64,000 nucleotides of DNA from Sitta carolinensis (Eukaryota > Chordata > Aves > Passeriformes > Sittidae). Below are positions 41,936-52,703 of this stretch, in pieces; the first letter of the stretch is position 1, and the number at the start of each line of letters is the position of its first letter. Both the position numbers and the translations under genes were made by a program. The stretch spans positions 11,531,501-11,595,500 of the forward strand of contig CM063298.1 of assembly GCA_032173965.1 (NCBI GenBank), read 5' to 3'. Below the pieces are notes generated by a model. The model had not been told where the DNA came from. It worked only from the letters and a program-made list of their open reading frames with translations, and did no database searches.

Positions 41936-43376
41936 AGGCGTTCTCCCAACCTGGAACCTTTTTGGGACACGGCTCAGCTGTGGTGGGTGAGGAGGAACAG
42001 AAAGCTGAGCCCAGACAGCCAGGCTGGTCTTGGGAGCTCCCCGGAGTGCCCAGAGCAGCCCCTGCTGCTGCAGTGACACCCCAACCCTTCCACTTCTGGC
42101 TCGGACCCACATTTCACCTTTGGTCCCTCCATGTGCCCCCCATCAGTCCCTGGGGACAGGAGTGTCCCCAGCCACCCCTCACAGGGACAGGAGTGTCCCC
42201 ATCCATCCCTCACAGGGACAGGAGTGTCCCAAACCATCCCTCACAGGGACGGGAGTGTCCCCACCCATCCCTCACGGGGACAGGAGTGTCCGCAGCCCTC
42301 CCTCACAGGGACAGGAGTGTCCCAAACCATCCCCCACAGGGACAGGATTGTCCCCAGCTGCCCCTCACAGGGACAGGAGTGTCCCCAGCCATCCCTCACA
42401 GGGACAGGAGTGTCCCAAATCACCCCTCACAGGGACAGGAATGTCCCCAGCCATCCCTCACAGGGACAGGAGTGTCCCAACTGCTCCTCACAGGGACAGG
42501 AGTGTCCCAAACCATCCCTCACAGGGACAGGAGTGTCCCAAATCACCCCTCACAGGGACAGGAGTGTCCCAAATCACCCCTCACAGGGACAGGAGTGTCC
42601 CCAGCCATCCCTCACAGGGACAGGAGTGTCCCAACTGCTCCTCACAGGGACAGGAGTGTCCCAAACCATCCCTCACAGGGACAGGAGTGTCCCAAATCAC
42701 CCCTCACAGGGACAGGAGTGTCCCCAGCCATCCCTCACAGGGACAGGAGTGTCCCCAGCCATCCCTCACAGGGACAGGATTGTCCCCAGCCATCCCTCAC
42801 AGGGACAGGAGTGTCCCAACTGCTCCTCACAGGGACAGGAGTGTCCCAAACCATCCCTCACAGGGACAGGAGTGTCCCCAGCCACCCCTCACAGGGACAG
42901 AGCTGCTCCTGTCCCGTGAGCTCCTGCCCCTGCCAGCACCACGGGGGTGACAGGGTGGCCATGGGTGGCCGGGGAGGGGACAGCCGAGTCACCTCCAGGA
43001 AGGGTGTGGATGATCCCGTGCCTTTGGAAATGTCACAGCTGGGATGAGATGCAAGGGCACAAAGGCTCAGCATCCCCTGTGCAGGGATGAGTCAGGAGCT
43101 GACATTTCCAGAGCAGGCAGCAGCTCTTGGTGGCACCGTTGGTGTCTGTGATACCTCTGGGGCCCCTGAGAGCCACGCAGGGCTCACTCCCTCCTGCTTT
43201 TTTCTCTCTTCTGCTTCTGAGGTTTTGGGCTCACAGAAGAGCCGGGAAGATCAGCAGGAAATTAAGAGATGCCTTAAAATATTTGTTATTTTTTTTTAGC
43301 CTGCAATGTCTGCAGGTTCTCTCGCCTCCTCCTTTCCCTGCCCGCCCTGCTGCTCCCCCGCCGGCAGGGCAGGGTC
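41936..43376. other. Gap between convergent genes
   Basis: About 1.4 kb separating the 3' ends of the bMERB gene (+) and CCDC42 (-). Half of it is the 42150-42897 minisatellite. No AATAAA on the minus strand for CCDC42 was found near its stop. Confidence 0.55.
42150..42897 (+). repeat. 30-bp minisatellite between convergent genes
   Basis: About 25 copies of CCCTCACAGGGACAGGAGTG followed by TCCCCAGCCAT, TCCCAAACCAT, TCCCAAATCAC or TCCCAACTGCT. The last ten bases vary in a small set of allelic versions. Open frames across all three frames are artefacts of the repeat. Confidence 0.95.
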
Positions 43377-46300
43377 TCACAGAGCTCGGCTGCGCTCCTT
43401 CATGTTCTCCGTGAGGTCCTGGAGGTCGTGGATACACTGCAGGATCTGGGGTGGGAAGGGGAGAGGGCAGGGTCAGGGCAGGAAGGGAGCAGCAGGCAGA
43501 GGGGAGCCTGTCCCTCTCGGAGGGCAGATGTCCCCATGCTAAGGGACAGGGCAAGAAAGCAGCCCCACAATGTGCCTCTGTGGGGGAGTGACAGCAAACG
43601 CTGCCCATGGCCGGGTCTGCACCCCTGCACCCCTGTCCCTGCACCCCCAAACCCCTGCACCCCCAAACCCCTGCGCCCCTGCACCCCTGTCCCTGCACCC
43701 CCAAACCCCTGCACCCCTGCACCCCCTGTCCCTGCACCCCCAAACCCCTGCACCCCCAAACCCCTGTCCCTGCACCCCCAAACCCCTGTCCCTGCACCCC
43801 CAAACCCCTGCACCCCCTGTCCCTGCACCCCCAAACCCCTGCACCCCTGTCCCTGCACCCCCAAACCCCTGCACCCCCAAACCCCTGCACCCCTGCACCC
43901 CCTGTCCCTGCACCACTGCATCCCTGCATCTCTGCAGTTGCATCCCCTGCATTCCTGTACTCCTGCATCCCCCATCCCTGCATTCCTGCACCCCCAAACC
44001 TCCAAACCCCTGCATCCCTCTCCCTGCACCCCTGTCCCTGTCCCTGTACTCCTGTCCCTGTCCCTATTCCCTGTCCCTGTTCCCCTGTCCCTGCACCCCC
44101 AAACCCCTGCACCCCTGCACCCCTGTCCCTGCACCCCCAAACCCCTGCACCCCCAAACCCCTGTCCCTGCACCCCCAAACCCCTGCACCCCCTGTCCCTG
44201 CACCCCCAAACCCCTGCACCCCTGTCCCTGCACCCCAAACCCCTGCACCCCCAAACCCCTGCACCCCTGCACCCCCTGTCCCTGCACCACTGCATCCCTG
44301 CATCTCTGCAGTTGCATCCCCTGCATTCCTGTACTCCTGCATCCCCCATCCCTGCATTCCTGCACCCCCAAACCTCCAAACCCCTGCATCCCTCTCCCTG
44401 CACCCCTGTCCCTGTCCCTGTACTCCTGTCCCTGTCCCTATTCCCCTGTCCCTGTTCCCCTGTCCCTGCACCCCCAAACCCCTGCACCCCTGCACCCCCT
44501 GTCCCTGCACCCCCAAACCCCTGCACCCCCAAACCCCTGTCCCTGCACCCCCAAACCCCTGCACCCCCTGTCCCTGCACCCCCAAACCCCTGCACCCCTG
44601 TCCCTGCACCCCCAAACCCCTGCACCCCCAAACCCCTGCACCCCTGCACCCCCTGTCCCTGCACCACTGCATCCCTGCATCTCTGCAGTTGCATCCCCTG
44701 CATTCCTGTACTCCTGCATCCCCCATCCCTGCATTCCTGCACCCCCAAACCTCCAAACCCCTGCATCCCTCTCCCTGCACCCCTGTCCCTGTCCCTGTAC
44801 TCCTGTCCCTGTCCCTATTCCCCTGTCCCTGTTCCCCTGTCCCTGCACCCCTGTCCCTGTCCCTGCACCCTTGTCCCTGTCTCTGTACCCCTGTTCCTGT
44901 TCCCCTGTCCCTGCTCCCCTGTCCCTGTCCCTATTCCCCTGTCCCTGTCCCCCTGTCCCTGCACCCCTGTCCCTGTCCCTGTACCCCGTCCGTGTTCCCC
45001 TGTTCCCTGTCCCTGCTCCCCTGTCCCTGCACCCCTGTCCCTGTCCCTGCATCCCTGTCCCTGCTCCCCTGTTCCCCTGTCCCTGCTCCCCTGTCCCTGT
45101 CCCTGCACCCCTGTCCTGCCCGGCTCCTCCTGCCCCCACGGGTCCCGTCCCAGCTGCTGTTCCTGTGTTCCCCGGGACCCCAGGGAGAGGGGAGGCTGTG
45201 CTGTGCCCCCTGCCTGGCCGAGGGCAGGGAGCAGGCTCTGCCCTCTGTACCGTGTCCAGCTGCTCGTGGCTGTCCCCAGCTGCCACCTTGCCCTTGTGAC
45301 GGAGCTGTGGGCTGGCAGCCTGGAACATGCTGTGGATGGCCATGGTGAGGGACTTCAGCTCCACAGCCTTCCTGGCAGCCCCGTCCCGGGCCTCGGCCCA
45401 GCGACCCTCCTGGGGGGCACGAGACACATCCCAGAAAAGTGCTTCAGCACCGGGGAGCCCCCCAAATCCCCCCGGGGAGCCCAGCCTTGCCCAGGGCTGG
45501 AGCCGGCTCAGCCTGGCGTGGTGGGAGCAGAGCCGGGAGCCAGCCCAGCTCTCTTGCAGCTCCACGTCCCCCCTGGCAGCCCTGTGCCTTGCAGAGCCGC
45601 CCTGCCCACCCTTCCTGCCCTGCCCACCCCTCCTGCCCTTACCCACTGGCGGATGTCCCTCTGAGCCTGGTCAAAAGATGCTCTGAGCTGCGCCAGGTCG
45701 TTCTTGCACTGAAGCACCTTAGCTTCCTTCTCGGCGCTGATCTGCTGCTGCAGGACCTTGCCCTGCTCCACCAGCTGCTGGTGCCACCTCTGGGACTGCA
45801 GCAGCTCCTTGCGGGTCCTCACCAGGTCCTTGTAGTAGGTGAGGATGTCCTCGATGTCCTGGAACTGCAGCGCAGGGTCAGTGAGGCTCTGCCCTCCCCT
45901 CGCTGCCTTCCCCTGCCCTCAGCAGGGCCAGGGCCTCCCCAGCTGGAGGATTCTCCCTTCTCCATTGTCCCTGCAGCTCCCTGGGCACGGCCACGCGCGC
46001 TGGGAGATGCCAGGCACAGTGCCAGGGGGTGGCACAGGGCCAGGGGGTGGCACAGGGCAGCAGTGCTGGGGTCAAACACACCAGCTCCAGGTCCCCAGGA
46101 GCACGAGGGATGCTTGGAGAGATGTCCCAGCATGCTGGAGAGGAGGCACAGCCTTCCTGGGCTGCCTGGACCCCACTGCTGGGCAGTTTTCACCTCCCCC
46201 AAGCCACCAGTGTGACCTGGGCTGCTGACACCGAGGGTTCCCTGTTCCCCTCAGCTGAGCTTCCCTCCCTTCTTGTGGTTTTTGTTCAGTTTTCTCAATC

Positions 46301-47536
46301 CTTTATCTCTTCTGGTTCTCCTCTCCTGACCCAGCTCCCTGTGCCCACCTTGGTTGCCAGGGAACCCTTCCCACTCACCCTGGAGTCTCTGGGTTTGATC
46401 AGGTGTGGATTTCCCTGGCTTTGCCTCATCCCCTCTGGTTCAAACCCAGGTGAGGCCCTCCCTGAGCCATGCCCAAGCTCACCTGTGAATTCTCCACCAC
46501 ATCCTCCAGGTACTTCTTGAAGATGGAGTACTTCTGCAATTTTTTGGAGAGTTTCTGGAGCTGATTTCTGAGGGCTTCCAGTTTCCTCCTAGCCCTCAAG
46601 AGCTCACTCTCCTTTTTTGAATTCTCCTCTTTATATTCTTTGGCTTTCTTCAGAGCTTGGCTTCGCAGCCTTTCATTCTCCTGGTGAGGTTTTCCCAGCA
46701 GCACCCACAGCCAGAGGGGAAGGAAAGGAAGGTGGAGCTGGGTCACCCAAGGGCACTGGGAGGAGACACAGAACCAATCCCGCTCCCTGCCTGCTGGGCC
46801 ACCCCTCTGGCAGTGCCCCTTTGGCCCAGGAGAGCCAGGTGCACCAGGTCTATGAGGTGATCCTGGTGTTCCTGGCATTCCAGGTGTGTCAGGTGTGCCA
46901 GGTGTGCCAGGTGTACCATTACGGTGGTCCCAGATGTCATCATGCGTGCTTTCAGCTGCTCCCTCCTGCCGTGCAGGTCCCTCCACTGCTCAGCAAAGGT
47001 CTCCATCCTCTCCTTGAAGACCTGGCAGCACCAGAGTCGGGGTGACACGGCAGCCACAGCCAGAGCCACCCCCTGCCTGCCCCTGCCACCCTCCAGAGCC
47101 CCCCAGCCGTGTCCCAGCACCCTCCCAGCAACCTCACCTCATCAGTCTCTTCCACCACCTTCTTCATCAGCTTCACTTCTTTCATCTTCTTCGGGACGCA
47201 GATGAAGGAGCTGCTGGAGTCCTCCTCGGTGGCCCGGAGCTCCCTGCCGCATTCCCTGGGGTCACACTCCCATCAGGATGGCTCAGGAGCCGGGCGGGGC
47301 CCCAGGGGTGGGCAGGGACCCCAGCCCCACCTCGGAGCCCTCTGCGGGACCCCCGGGCAGCTCCGGGGAGCGACGGGGCGGGGAGAGGGGTACAGGAGGG
47401 TGGGATGAGGGGTGGGAGCCTCGGCAGGGGGAGGAGGGATGGCCACCGGGGCAGGGGGGAACAGCCCCTCACCTGAGCAGGGCCGGGAGCCCTCCCTGTA
47501 CTGCTGCTGGTAATAGTCCATGTCCCCGTGTGCCAT
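43377..47536 (-). CDS. CCDC42: CCDC42, coiled-coil sperm/cilia protein, 7 exons
   Basis: Minus-strand exons: 47473-47536 (ATG at 47536), 47138-47255, 46917-47021, 46483-46680, 45643-45864, 45251-45409, 43377-43445 (TGA). About 311 residues; human CCDC42 is 316. Long coiled coil rich in Lys, Glu and Gln. Matching family segments: MDYYQQQYREG, ERMETFAEQWRDL, ENERLRSQALKKAKE, QKYSIFKKYLEDVVENS (human QDYSIFNKYLEKVVENS), FQDIEDILTYYKDLV, FDQAQRDIRQWEGRWAEA and HEQLDTI. CCDC42 is a known testis protein needed for sperm head and tail formation; CFAP73 and CCDC38 are relatives, but YSIFKKYLE and the PIK3R6 neighbourhood favour CCDC42. Exon 1 ends in phase 1 while exon 2 needs phase 2, so one base seems missing at the exon 2 start (see findings). 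Exon 3 donor (ATG/GTACAC) is weak but gives the expected length. Intron 6 is almost entirely minisatellite. Confidence 0.9.
43617..45112 (+). repeat. 1.5-kb higher-order minisatellite in CCDC42 intron 6
   Basis: Short units such as CACCCCCAAACCCCTG and CACCCCTGTCCCTG are arranged into a larger block of about 370 bp present three times. Each block has the marker CATCTCTGCAGTTGCATC, at about 43928, 44298 and 44676. After 44830 it degrades to CCCTGTCCCTG-type units. On the minus (sense) strand it is a dense G-run array. Confidence 0.95.
46860..46915 (+). repeat. 9/10-bp repeat at CCDC42 exon 3 donor
   Basis: Copies of CCAGGTGTG(T) / CCTGGTGTT directly next to the exon 3 donor (minus strand GTACACCTGGCAC). 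Six or so units. Confidence 0.8.
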
Positions 47537-47984
47537 CGCCGCCGCCAGCCCAGGGGCCACTGCAGCACCTGCTCTAGCCCTGCGGCTACTCCAGCCCACC
47601 AGGACAAGCCCTGTGGCTACTCTCAATCCCTGAGAGAGGCACGGTGGCTCCTCCAACCATTGTGAGATCTCCGGTGGCTGTCCCTGGCTCTCCACCCTTT
47701 GTGACGCTCCAGGGGCTCCTCCCCCCTTTGTGACAGCTCCAGGGGTTCCTCCAAGCACTGTGACAGCTCTGGTGGCTGCTCTCAGCTCTGTGATAAATCC
47801 TGTGAACCCCTGGGCATCAGGGCGACTGACCACTGTGTCCAGGAGCTGGAATTTTTTTCATTCCTCTTTTCTGCTTCTTCCTCTGCCCAGGTTTGGCCCT
47901 TGTGTCAAAGCCCCGGGGCAGGAGGTCACTGGGACGGGGAGGGGCCAGGAGGGTGCCCGAGCACAGCCCAGAGCTTGGGTGGAA

Positions 47985-48112
47985 TCCTGGAGAGCTGGGG
48001 ACATCTCCTGCAGGAATCCTGGAGAGCTGGGGACATCTCCTGCAGGAATCCTGGGCAGCTGGGGACATCTCCTGCAGGCGAGATCCTGGGAGTCTGGGGA
48101 CATCTCCTGGCC
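47985..48112 (+). repeat. 31-bp tandem repeat, 4 copies
   Basis: Units of GAATCCTGGAGAGCTGGGGA followed by CATCTCCTGCA; the last two copies are altered (GGGCAGCTGG, GGGAGTCTGG). Confidence 0.9.
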
Positions 48113-49311
48113 GTGGGATGGAGCAGCACTGCTGAAAATTCACCCCACACCAGAGCTCTCAGCTCCTCTCCTGGGCACTGAACGTGGGCACAGCACTCCA
48201 GCTCAAGGGAACTCGCCTGAAAGAAAAATAGGACAAAAATCCCCCTTTTCTGCTTAAAGAGACTAAACCCCACTTGTTTAAATCACAGCACCTCCCTCAA
48301 CCACCCTGAGCACCAAAGCAGAGCCTGCTGGTGCTCCAGGCCCTGTTTTATTTCACAAGTCTGGCTTTCCTCTTCAAGCCCCCAAAATGCACCCCACAAT
48401 CAGCATTTCCAGGTGATTCATCCTTCTATCAAACACCATTATCTTCTTTCCACGCCTCTCCTTGTGTCTCTGCAAGATCCCTTACAAATGTGAGTGACAT
48501 CCAGAAATTAAACATTCCTTCCCACTCCTGCCTTTGGAATGGAGTGAAACCCCGGGAATTCTGCCCCATCAAAGCCCCTGTTCTAACCACCTGCACAGAT
48601 TTCTCCCGAGGGGAAAAGGGGGCAGAAGATGCTGAAATTGTTATTAAACCCCAATTAAAGGGGCTGCAAGTGGCCCTGCTCAGGACAGTCCCGCAGCCAG
48701 CACAACCTTGCCCTGGAGAATTCCAGTGGCACCTTAATGAAGGCCGGCAGGGGCAGGAGTGCTGTCCCCGAGGCACGGAGCGTCCCGCCCGCAGTTGTCA
48801 CTTGGGATCAGCCCTGAGAGCGCTCGAGGGCAGCCCCGCACCCCAGAAACAGCTTCGGAGCAGCTTTCAAAGGATGGGAAACTCACGGAGTGGTGACCAA
48901 ACGTAACCCAGCTTAATTCCAGGGAAAGCCTGGCAGCCCCAGGCCCTGGGACAATCAACATGTGATCAGTGGGGCAGAAAGGTTAATGAAAGGAAGGGCT
49001 GCTGGCAGGAGCACACCCTGGCACCGTGGGCTGTCACATCAGGGCTGGATTAGACCTGGAAAAGCAGCACCAGCCAGGCAAGTGTCACTGCTCAGCTCCA
49101 TCAAACCCCAGCTGCTGATTTTTCTAATGCAGGCAAAAGCTGAGTGTCAGCTCCAGGCACATTCCAGGCTGGGCTCTGCCACCTCCGGAGCCCAAAGCTG
49201 GGCCAGGGCTCTGCAAGGATTCCAGAGGGAGCCCGAGCTGGGAAGGGACCCCGAGCCCTGCAGCCCCTGGGGGCTCCGTGCCTGACACCAGCTCCTGCCA
49301 GGACCCTGCCA

Positions 49312-49680
49312 AGATCCCTCCAGAGTCCCCCAAATTCCTTCCAAGATCCCTCCAGAGTCCCCCCGAATTCCTTGCCAAGATCCCTCCAGAGTCCCCCCAA
49401 ATTCCTTCCAAGATCGATCCAAATTCCTTCCAAGATCCTCCATCCCCAAATCTGCCAGATCCCCGTCCCCCAAATTCCTTCCAGATCCCTCCAGAGTCCC
49501 CCAAATTCCTTCCAAGATCCTCCAGAGTCTCCCCCAAATTCCTTCCAAGATCCCTCAGAGTCCCCAATTCCTTCCAAGATCTCCAGTCCTCCAATTCCTT
49601 TGAGATCCCTCCAAATTCCTTCTAAGATCCATCCAAGTTCTCTTCAAACTCCTTCCAAGCTCCCTCCAAGCCCCTGCCCT
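49312..49680 (+). repeat. ~31-bp minisatellite, CCAAATTCCTTCCAAGATCC
   Basis: About twelve units of CCAAATTCCTTCCAAGATCC plus CTCCAGAGTCC. Several units lack bases, so the array has length variants, unlike the strict array at 17121-17760. Confidence 0.93.
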
Positions 49681-51074
49681 GCAGACCCACACACAGCCCA
49701 GGCTCAGATGAGAGAGCCAAGTTGGATTTTCTGGCACAAAATTCTGAGTTGTCTCTGCCTGAACCCCCGAAAACCAGACCCAGAGGGACAACTGGGGAGG
49801 GGTGGGAATCCACCCCGCCGGAGTAAGTGGCAGAGTCATTTGCTGTCCATAGGTGGCCACCAGCTGAGGAACAAGGCTGGGTTGTTGTTACCCCTCTTCC
49901 TCCTCTCTTTTCCAGAAATTAACTCGGGTGCTTTAAACACATGGAAGGAAAAAGAGAATTATTCCAAGTCTGTGCCCAACATGGTTTGTGTGTCATGGAT
50001 GCAGCACCCGTGTGGCTCCCACCAACCCCAAAAATGTCCCCGTGGAGAACACAGCGTTTAACTGACCCAGAACAGCACAAAGGGGACACAGCCAAGAAAA
50101 GCCACTGAACACAGTCAACACAGACCCTGCTGCTGGCTCCCAGTGCAGGGCGAGAACAAAAGATTTCACTTCCACTACAGAAAAAAAAGAAGCCAGTGGA
50201 AGCTTTAAGATCTGCTCAATGGAGCAGAGTTCACAGGTGGTAAGTGCTGGATTCTAATCTTTCCCTACAGGTATTTTTTGTACTATTTTAGATTTTGTGC
50301 TCTATTTTTGGCTTAGCAACAAGCACAAAGTTTGTCAGCCGTGCTAATTGCAAAGTACTATAAAAATAAAAACCTGTTTACGTTGTCCCTAAAAGGCCAA
50401 TACTGCACAAAGACATTTCCCTGCTCTACAGCGCTCAGGAGAGCAGGACACGCGACTGCTCAGCCGTGCATTTCTCAACAGGCATTTCTGTTATGAAAAC
50501 ACCTCTCTCGTCGTTGGAAACTTGTTTAGAGTAGAATCAAACAGGGCCAAATATTCCTCTTCACCTGTTCATGGATGAAAGGAAGCTGGAAAACACGGGG
50601 CACGGGACAAATGATTTTATGGAGAGGTCAGTCACCCGTGCAATGTTTCCATAAAACACAACCCCGGAGAGTTCCAGCCCCAGAAAGGCTCCAACCAACA
50701 CCAGCCCCTCGTTCCCCTGGGCTTTGGGCTCCCCAGAGGTGGCACTGATGGCAACAGGGAACTTTGCCCTCTATAAATACAGACAGAACGAGCAGCAATC
50801 TTTTTATTGCTCTTCTGTTGTTGAGGTGTATCTGTGCAATTCTGATACTTCACCGTCCCGAGAGCAGGAATTGAATCTGCACCTCCAAACCCTCCAAAGC
50901 CAGGGCAAACACTGCTCTCAAATCCCACTGATTTGGGGTTTCTGAGACCCCCCATCCAAAACCCCAGCCCCAAACCCGCGGAGGACCCTCCCTGTCCAGG
51001 GCACAATGTTAAAAATGGTGATAACGATATTGATAACGATATTGATAACAATAACGTGTGCCTCCTCGTCAACA

Positions 51075-51632
51075 CGTTCCCATTCCCGGGGCTGATCCCC
51101 GCTGTGTTCCCCATTCCCGGGGCTGATCCCCACTGTGTTCCCCCATTCCCGGGCTGATCCCCGCTGTGTTCCCCCATTCCCGGGCTGATCCCCACTGTGT
51201 TCCCCATTCCCGGGCTGATCCCCGCTGTGTTCCCCATTCCCGGCTGATCCCACTGTGTTCCCCATTCCCGGGCTGATCCCCGCTGTGTTCCCCCATTCCC
51301 GGCTGATCCCCGCTGTGTTCCCATTCCCGGGCTGATCCCCGCTGTGTTCCCCCATTCCGGCTGATCCCCTCTGTGTTCCCCATTCCCGGGGCTGACCCCC
51401 GCTGTGTTCCCCCATTCCCGGGGCTCATCCCCGCTGTGTTCCCCCATTCCCGGGCTGATCCCCGCTGTGTTCCCCCCATTCCCGGGGCTGACCCCCGCTG
51501 TGTTCCCCCATTCCCGGGGCTGATCCCCGCTGTGTTCCCCCCATTCCCGGGCTGATCCCCGCTGTGTTCCCCATTCCCGGGCTGATCCCCGCTGTGTTCC
51601 CCCCATTCCCGGGGCTGATCCCCGCCGGCCCC
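51075..51632 (+). repeat. ~30-bp minisatellite, CCCATTCCCGGGGCTGATCC
   Basis: About 19 copies of CCCATTCCCGGGGCTGATCC plus CCGCTGTGTT, with G-run and C-run length differences between copies (GGG or GGGG, CC to CCCC). Such run-length scatter could be real or consensus error. Confidence 0.93.
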
Positions 51633-52107
51633 GGTGGGCTCTGTCCCCTGGCCCGGCTCTCGCACACCCGGAGATGCTCCCGCAGCCGAGCCCATCAAAC
51701 ATTCATGGGCTTCGGCTGCGCTGCTCAGCCGCAGCCCCGCGGCCGATACATTTTTAATATTTCGCCATTAAAAACGCATGAAGCGACGTTTCCTTTCGCC
51801 CTGTCCCGAATTCACTTCCATCTCCGGAGCGTCTGCCGCAGGTTTCAGAGCTGCGCGGGGCTGGCGGGAAGAGGCGGCCGCTGTCCTGGAGAAGGCACAT
51901 GGGCATCAGGCGGCTGAGCTGCTGCAGGCGCAGCCGGACCTGCAGGCAGCGAGGCAGGTCAGGAACAACCTGCAGCTGCTCTTACCACAGCAGAAACGAT
52001 CCCATTTTAAAGGCAAATAAAAATCCTTTCAACTGTTAGGACGCCAATAAAAGTGCCCGCTAAGTGCAGCCCGAGCTGTGAGCTCTGCGGCAGCGCTCTC
52101 GGCCCGG

Positions 52108-52335
52108 TGTCCCCCCGGCCCCGGTGCCCCCCTGGCCTTATCCCCGGTGTCCCCCCGGCCCCGGTGCCCCCCTGGCCTTATCCCCGGTGTCCCCCCGGCC
52201 CCGGTGCCCCCCTGGCCTTATCCCCGGTGTCCCCCCGGCCCCGGTGCCCCCCTGGCCTTATCCCCGGTGTCCCCCCGGCCCCGGGGTCCCCCTGGCCTTA
52301 TCCCCGGTGTCCCCCCGGCCCCGGTGTCTCCCTGT
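52108..52335 (+). repeat. 40-bp tandem repeat upstream of TBC1D24-like gene
   Basis: Five and a half nearly perfect copies of GGTGTCCCCCCGGCCCCGGT plus GCCCCCCTGGCCTTATCCCC, 40-bp period. One copy has GGGGTCC. About 370-600 bp before the start codon. Confidence 0.94.
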
Positions 52336-52479
52336 CCCGGTCCTGCTGCTCACAGCCCCGCCCGCCGCAGCCCCCAGCAGCTCCTGCCCCGGAGCGGGAG
52401 CACGGAGGTTATCCTCGGGGAAATCCAGGATTCCTTTTCTGCCCGTGTCGCTGGTTGATGGTATCTCAGCCCACGGGGT

Positions 52480-52703
52480 GTTTACAGCCCCCCGGCCCGG
52501 CTCGGCGCGGCACGGGGCGGGAAGGGGCGATGCGGGCGCGGAGCTGCTCCACCCCTCGCTCTATTTACCCCAAATAAAGCCCGCGGCCGCGGGCTGGCTC
52601 TCCCCTTAAAAGCGCGGGCAGGTGCGGGCGCCGGGGACCCGGCAGGGGTGGCCGAGCGGGCACATGCTGCAGGTGGGGCTCAGCCCGCCCCGCTGCCCTG
52701 CCC
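52480..52703 (+). promoter_or_regulatory. TBC1D24-like promoter / 5'UTR
   Basis: CpG-rich. It contains CTTAAAAGCG near 52605-52614, a TATA-like box about 90-100 bp before the start codon, preceded by an 18-bp perfect palindrome (52578-52595). A transcription start near 52630-52640 would fit but is not shown. Confidence 0.4.

Larger units (their letters stand above)
47537..52560. other. CCDC42 - TBC1D24-like intergenic region
   Basis: Head-to-head upstream space of CCDC42 (-) and the TBC1D24-like gene (+), about 5 kb. It contains four tandem arrays (listed separately) and a less GC-rich, non-repetitive patch at 50100-50620. No gene, tRNA or recognisable transposon seen. Confidence 0.5.

Noticed and set aside
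42150..42897. CRISPR-like regular repeats
   Set aside because: Tandem units without unique spacers, in a vertebrate gene region; this is a minisatellite.
41779..43047. 422-codon open frame
   Set aside because: Translation of the 30-bp array between the bMERB gene and CCDC42, with the same peptide in each frame.
43570..45664. Proline-rich open frames of about 590-685 codons, in all three + frames, and long Gly/Gln/Arg frames on the - strand
   Set aside because: They are translations of the CCDC42 intron 6 minisatellite; all frames are open because the repeat lacks stops.
46426..46986. Collagen-like Gly-Xaa-Pro stretch (GTPGTPGTPDTPG) on the minus strand
   Set aside because: It is the short repeat at the CCDC42 exon 3 donor read in another frame; the CCDC42 exon itself explains the conserved part.
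49144..50061. 305-codon open frame
   Set aside because: Mostly the CCAAATTCC minisatellite; the tail shows no domain or splice support.
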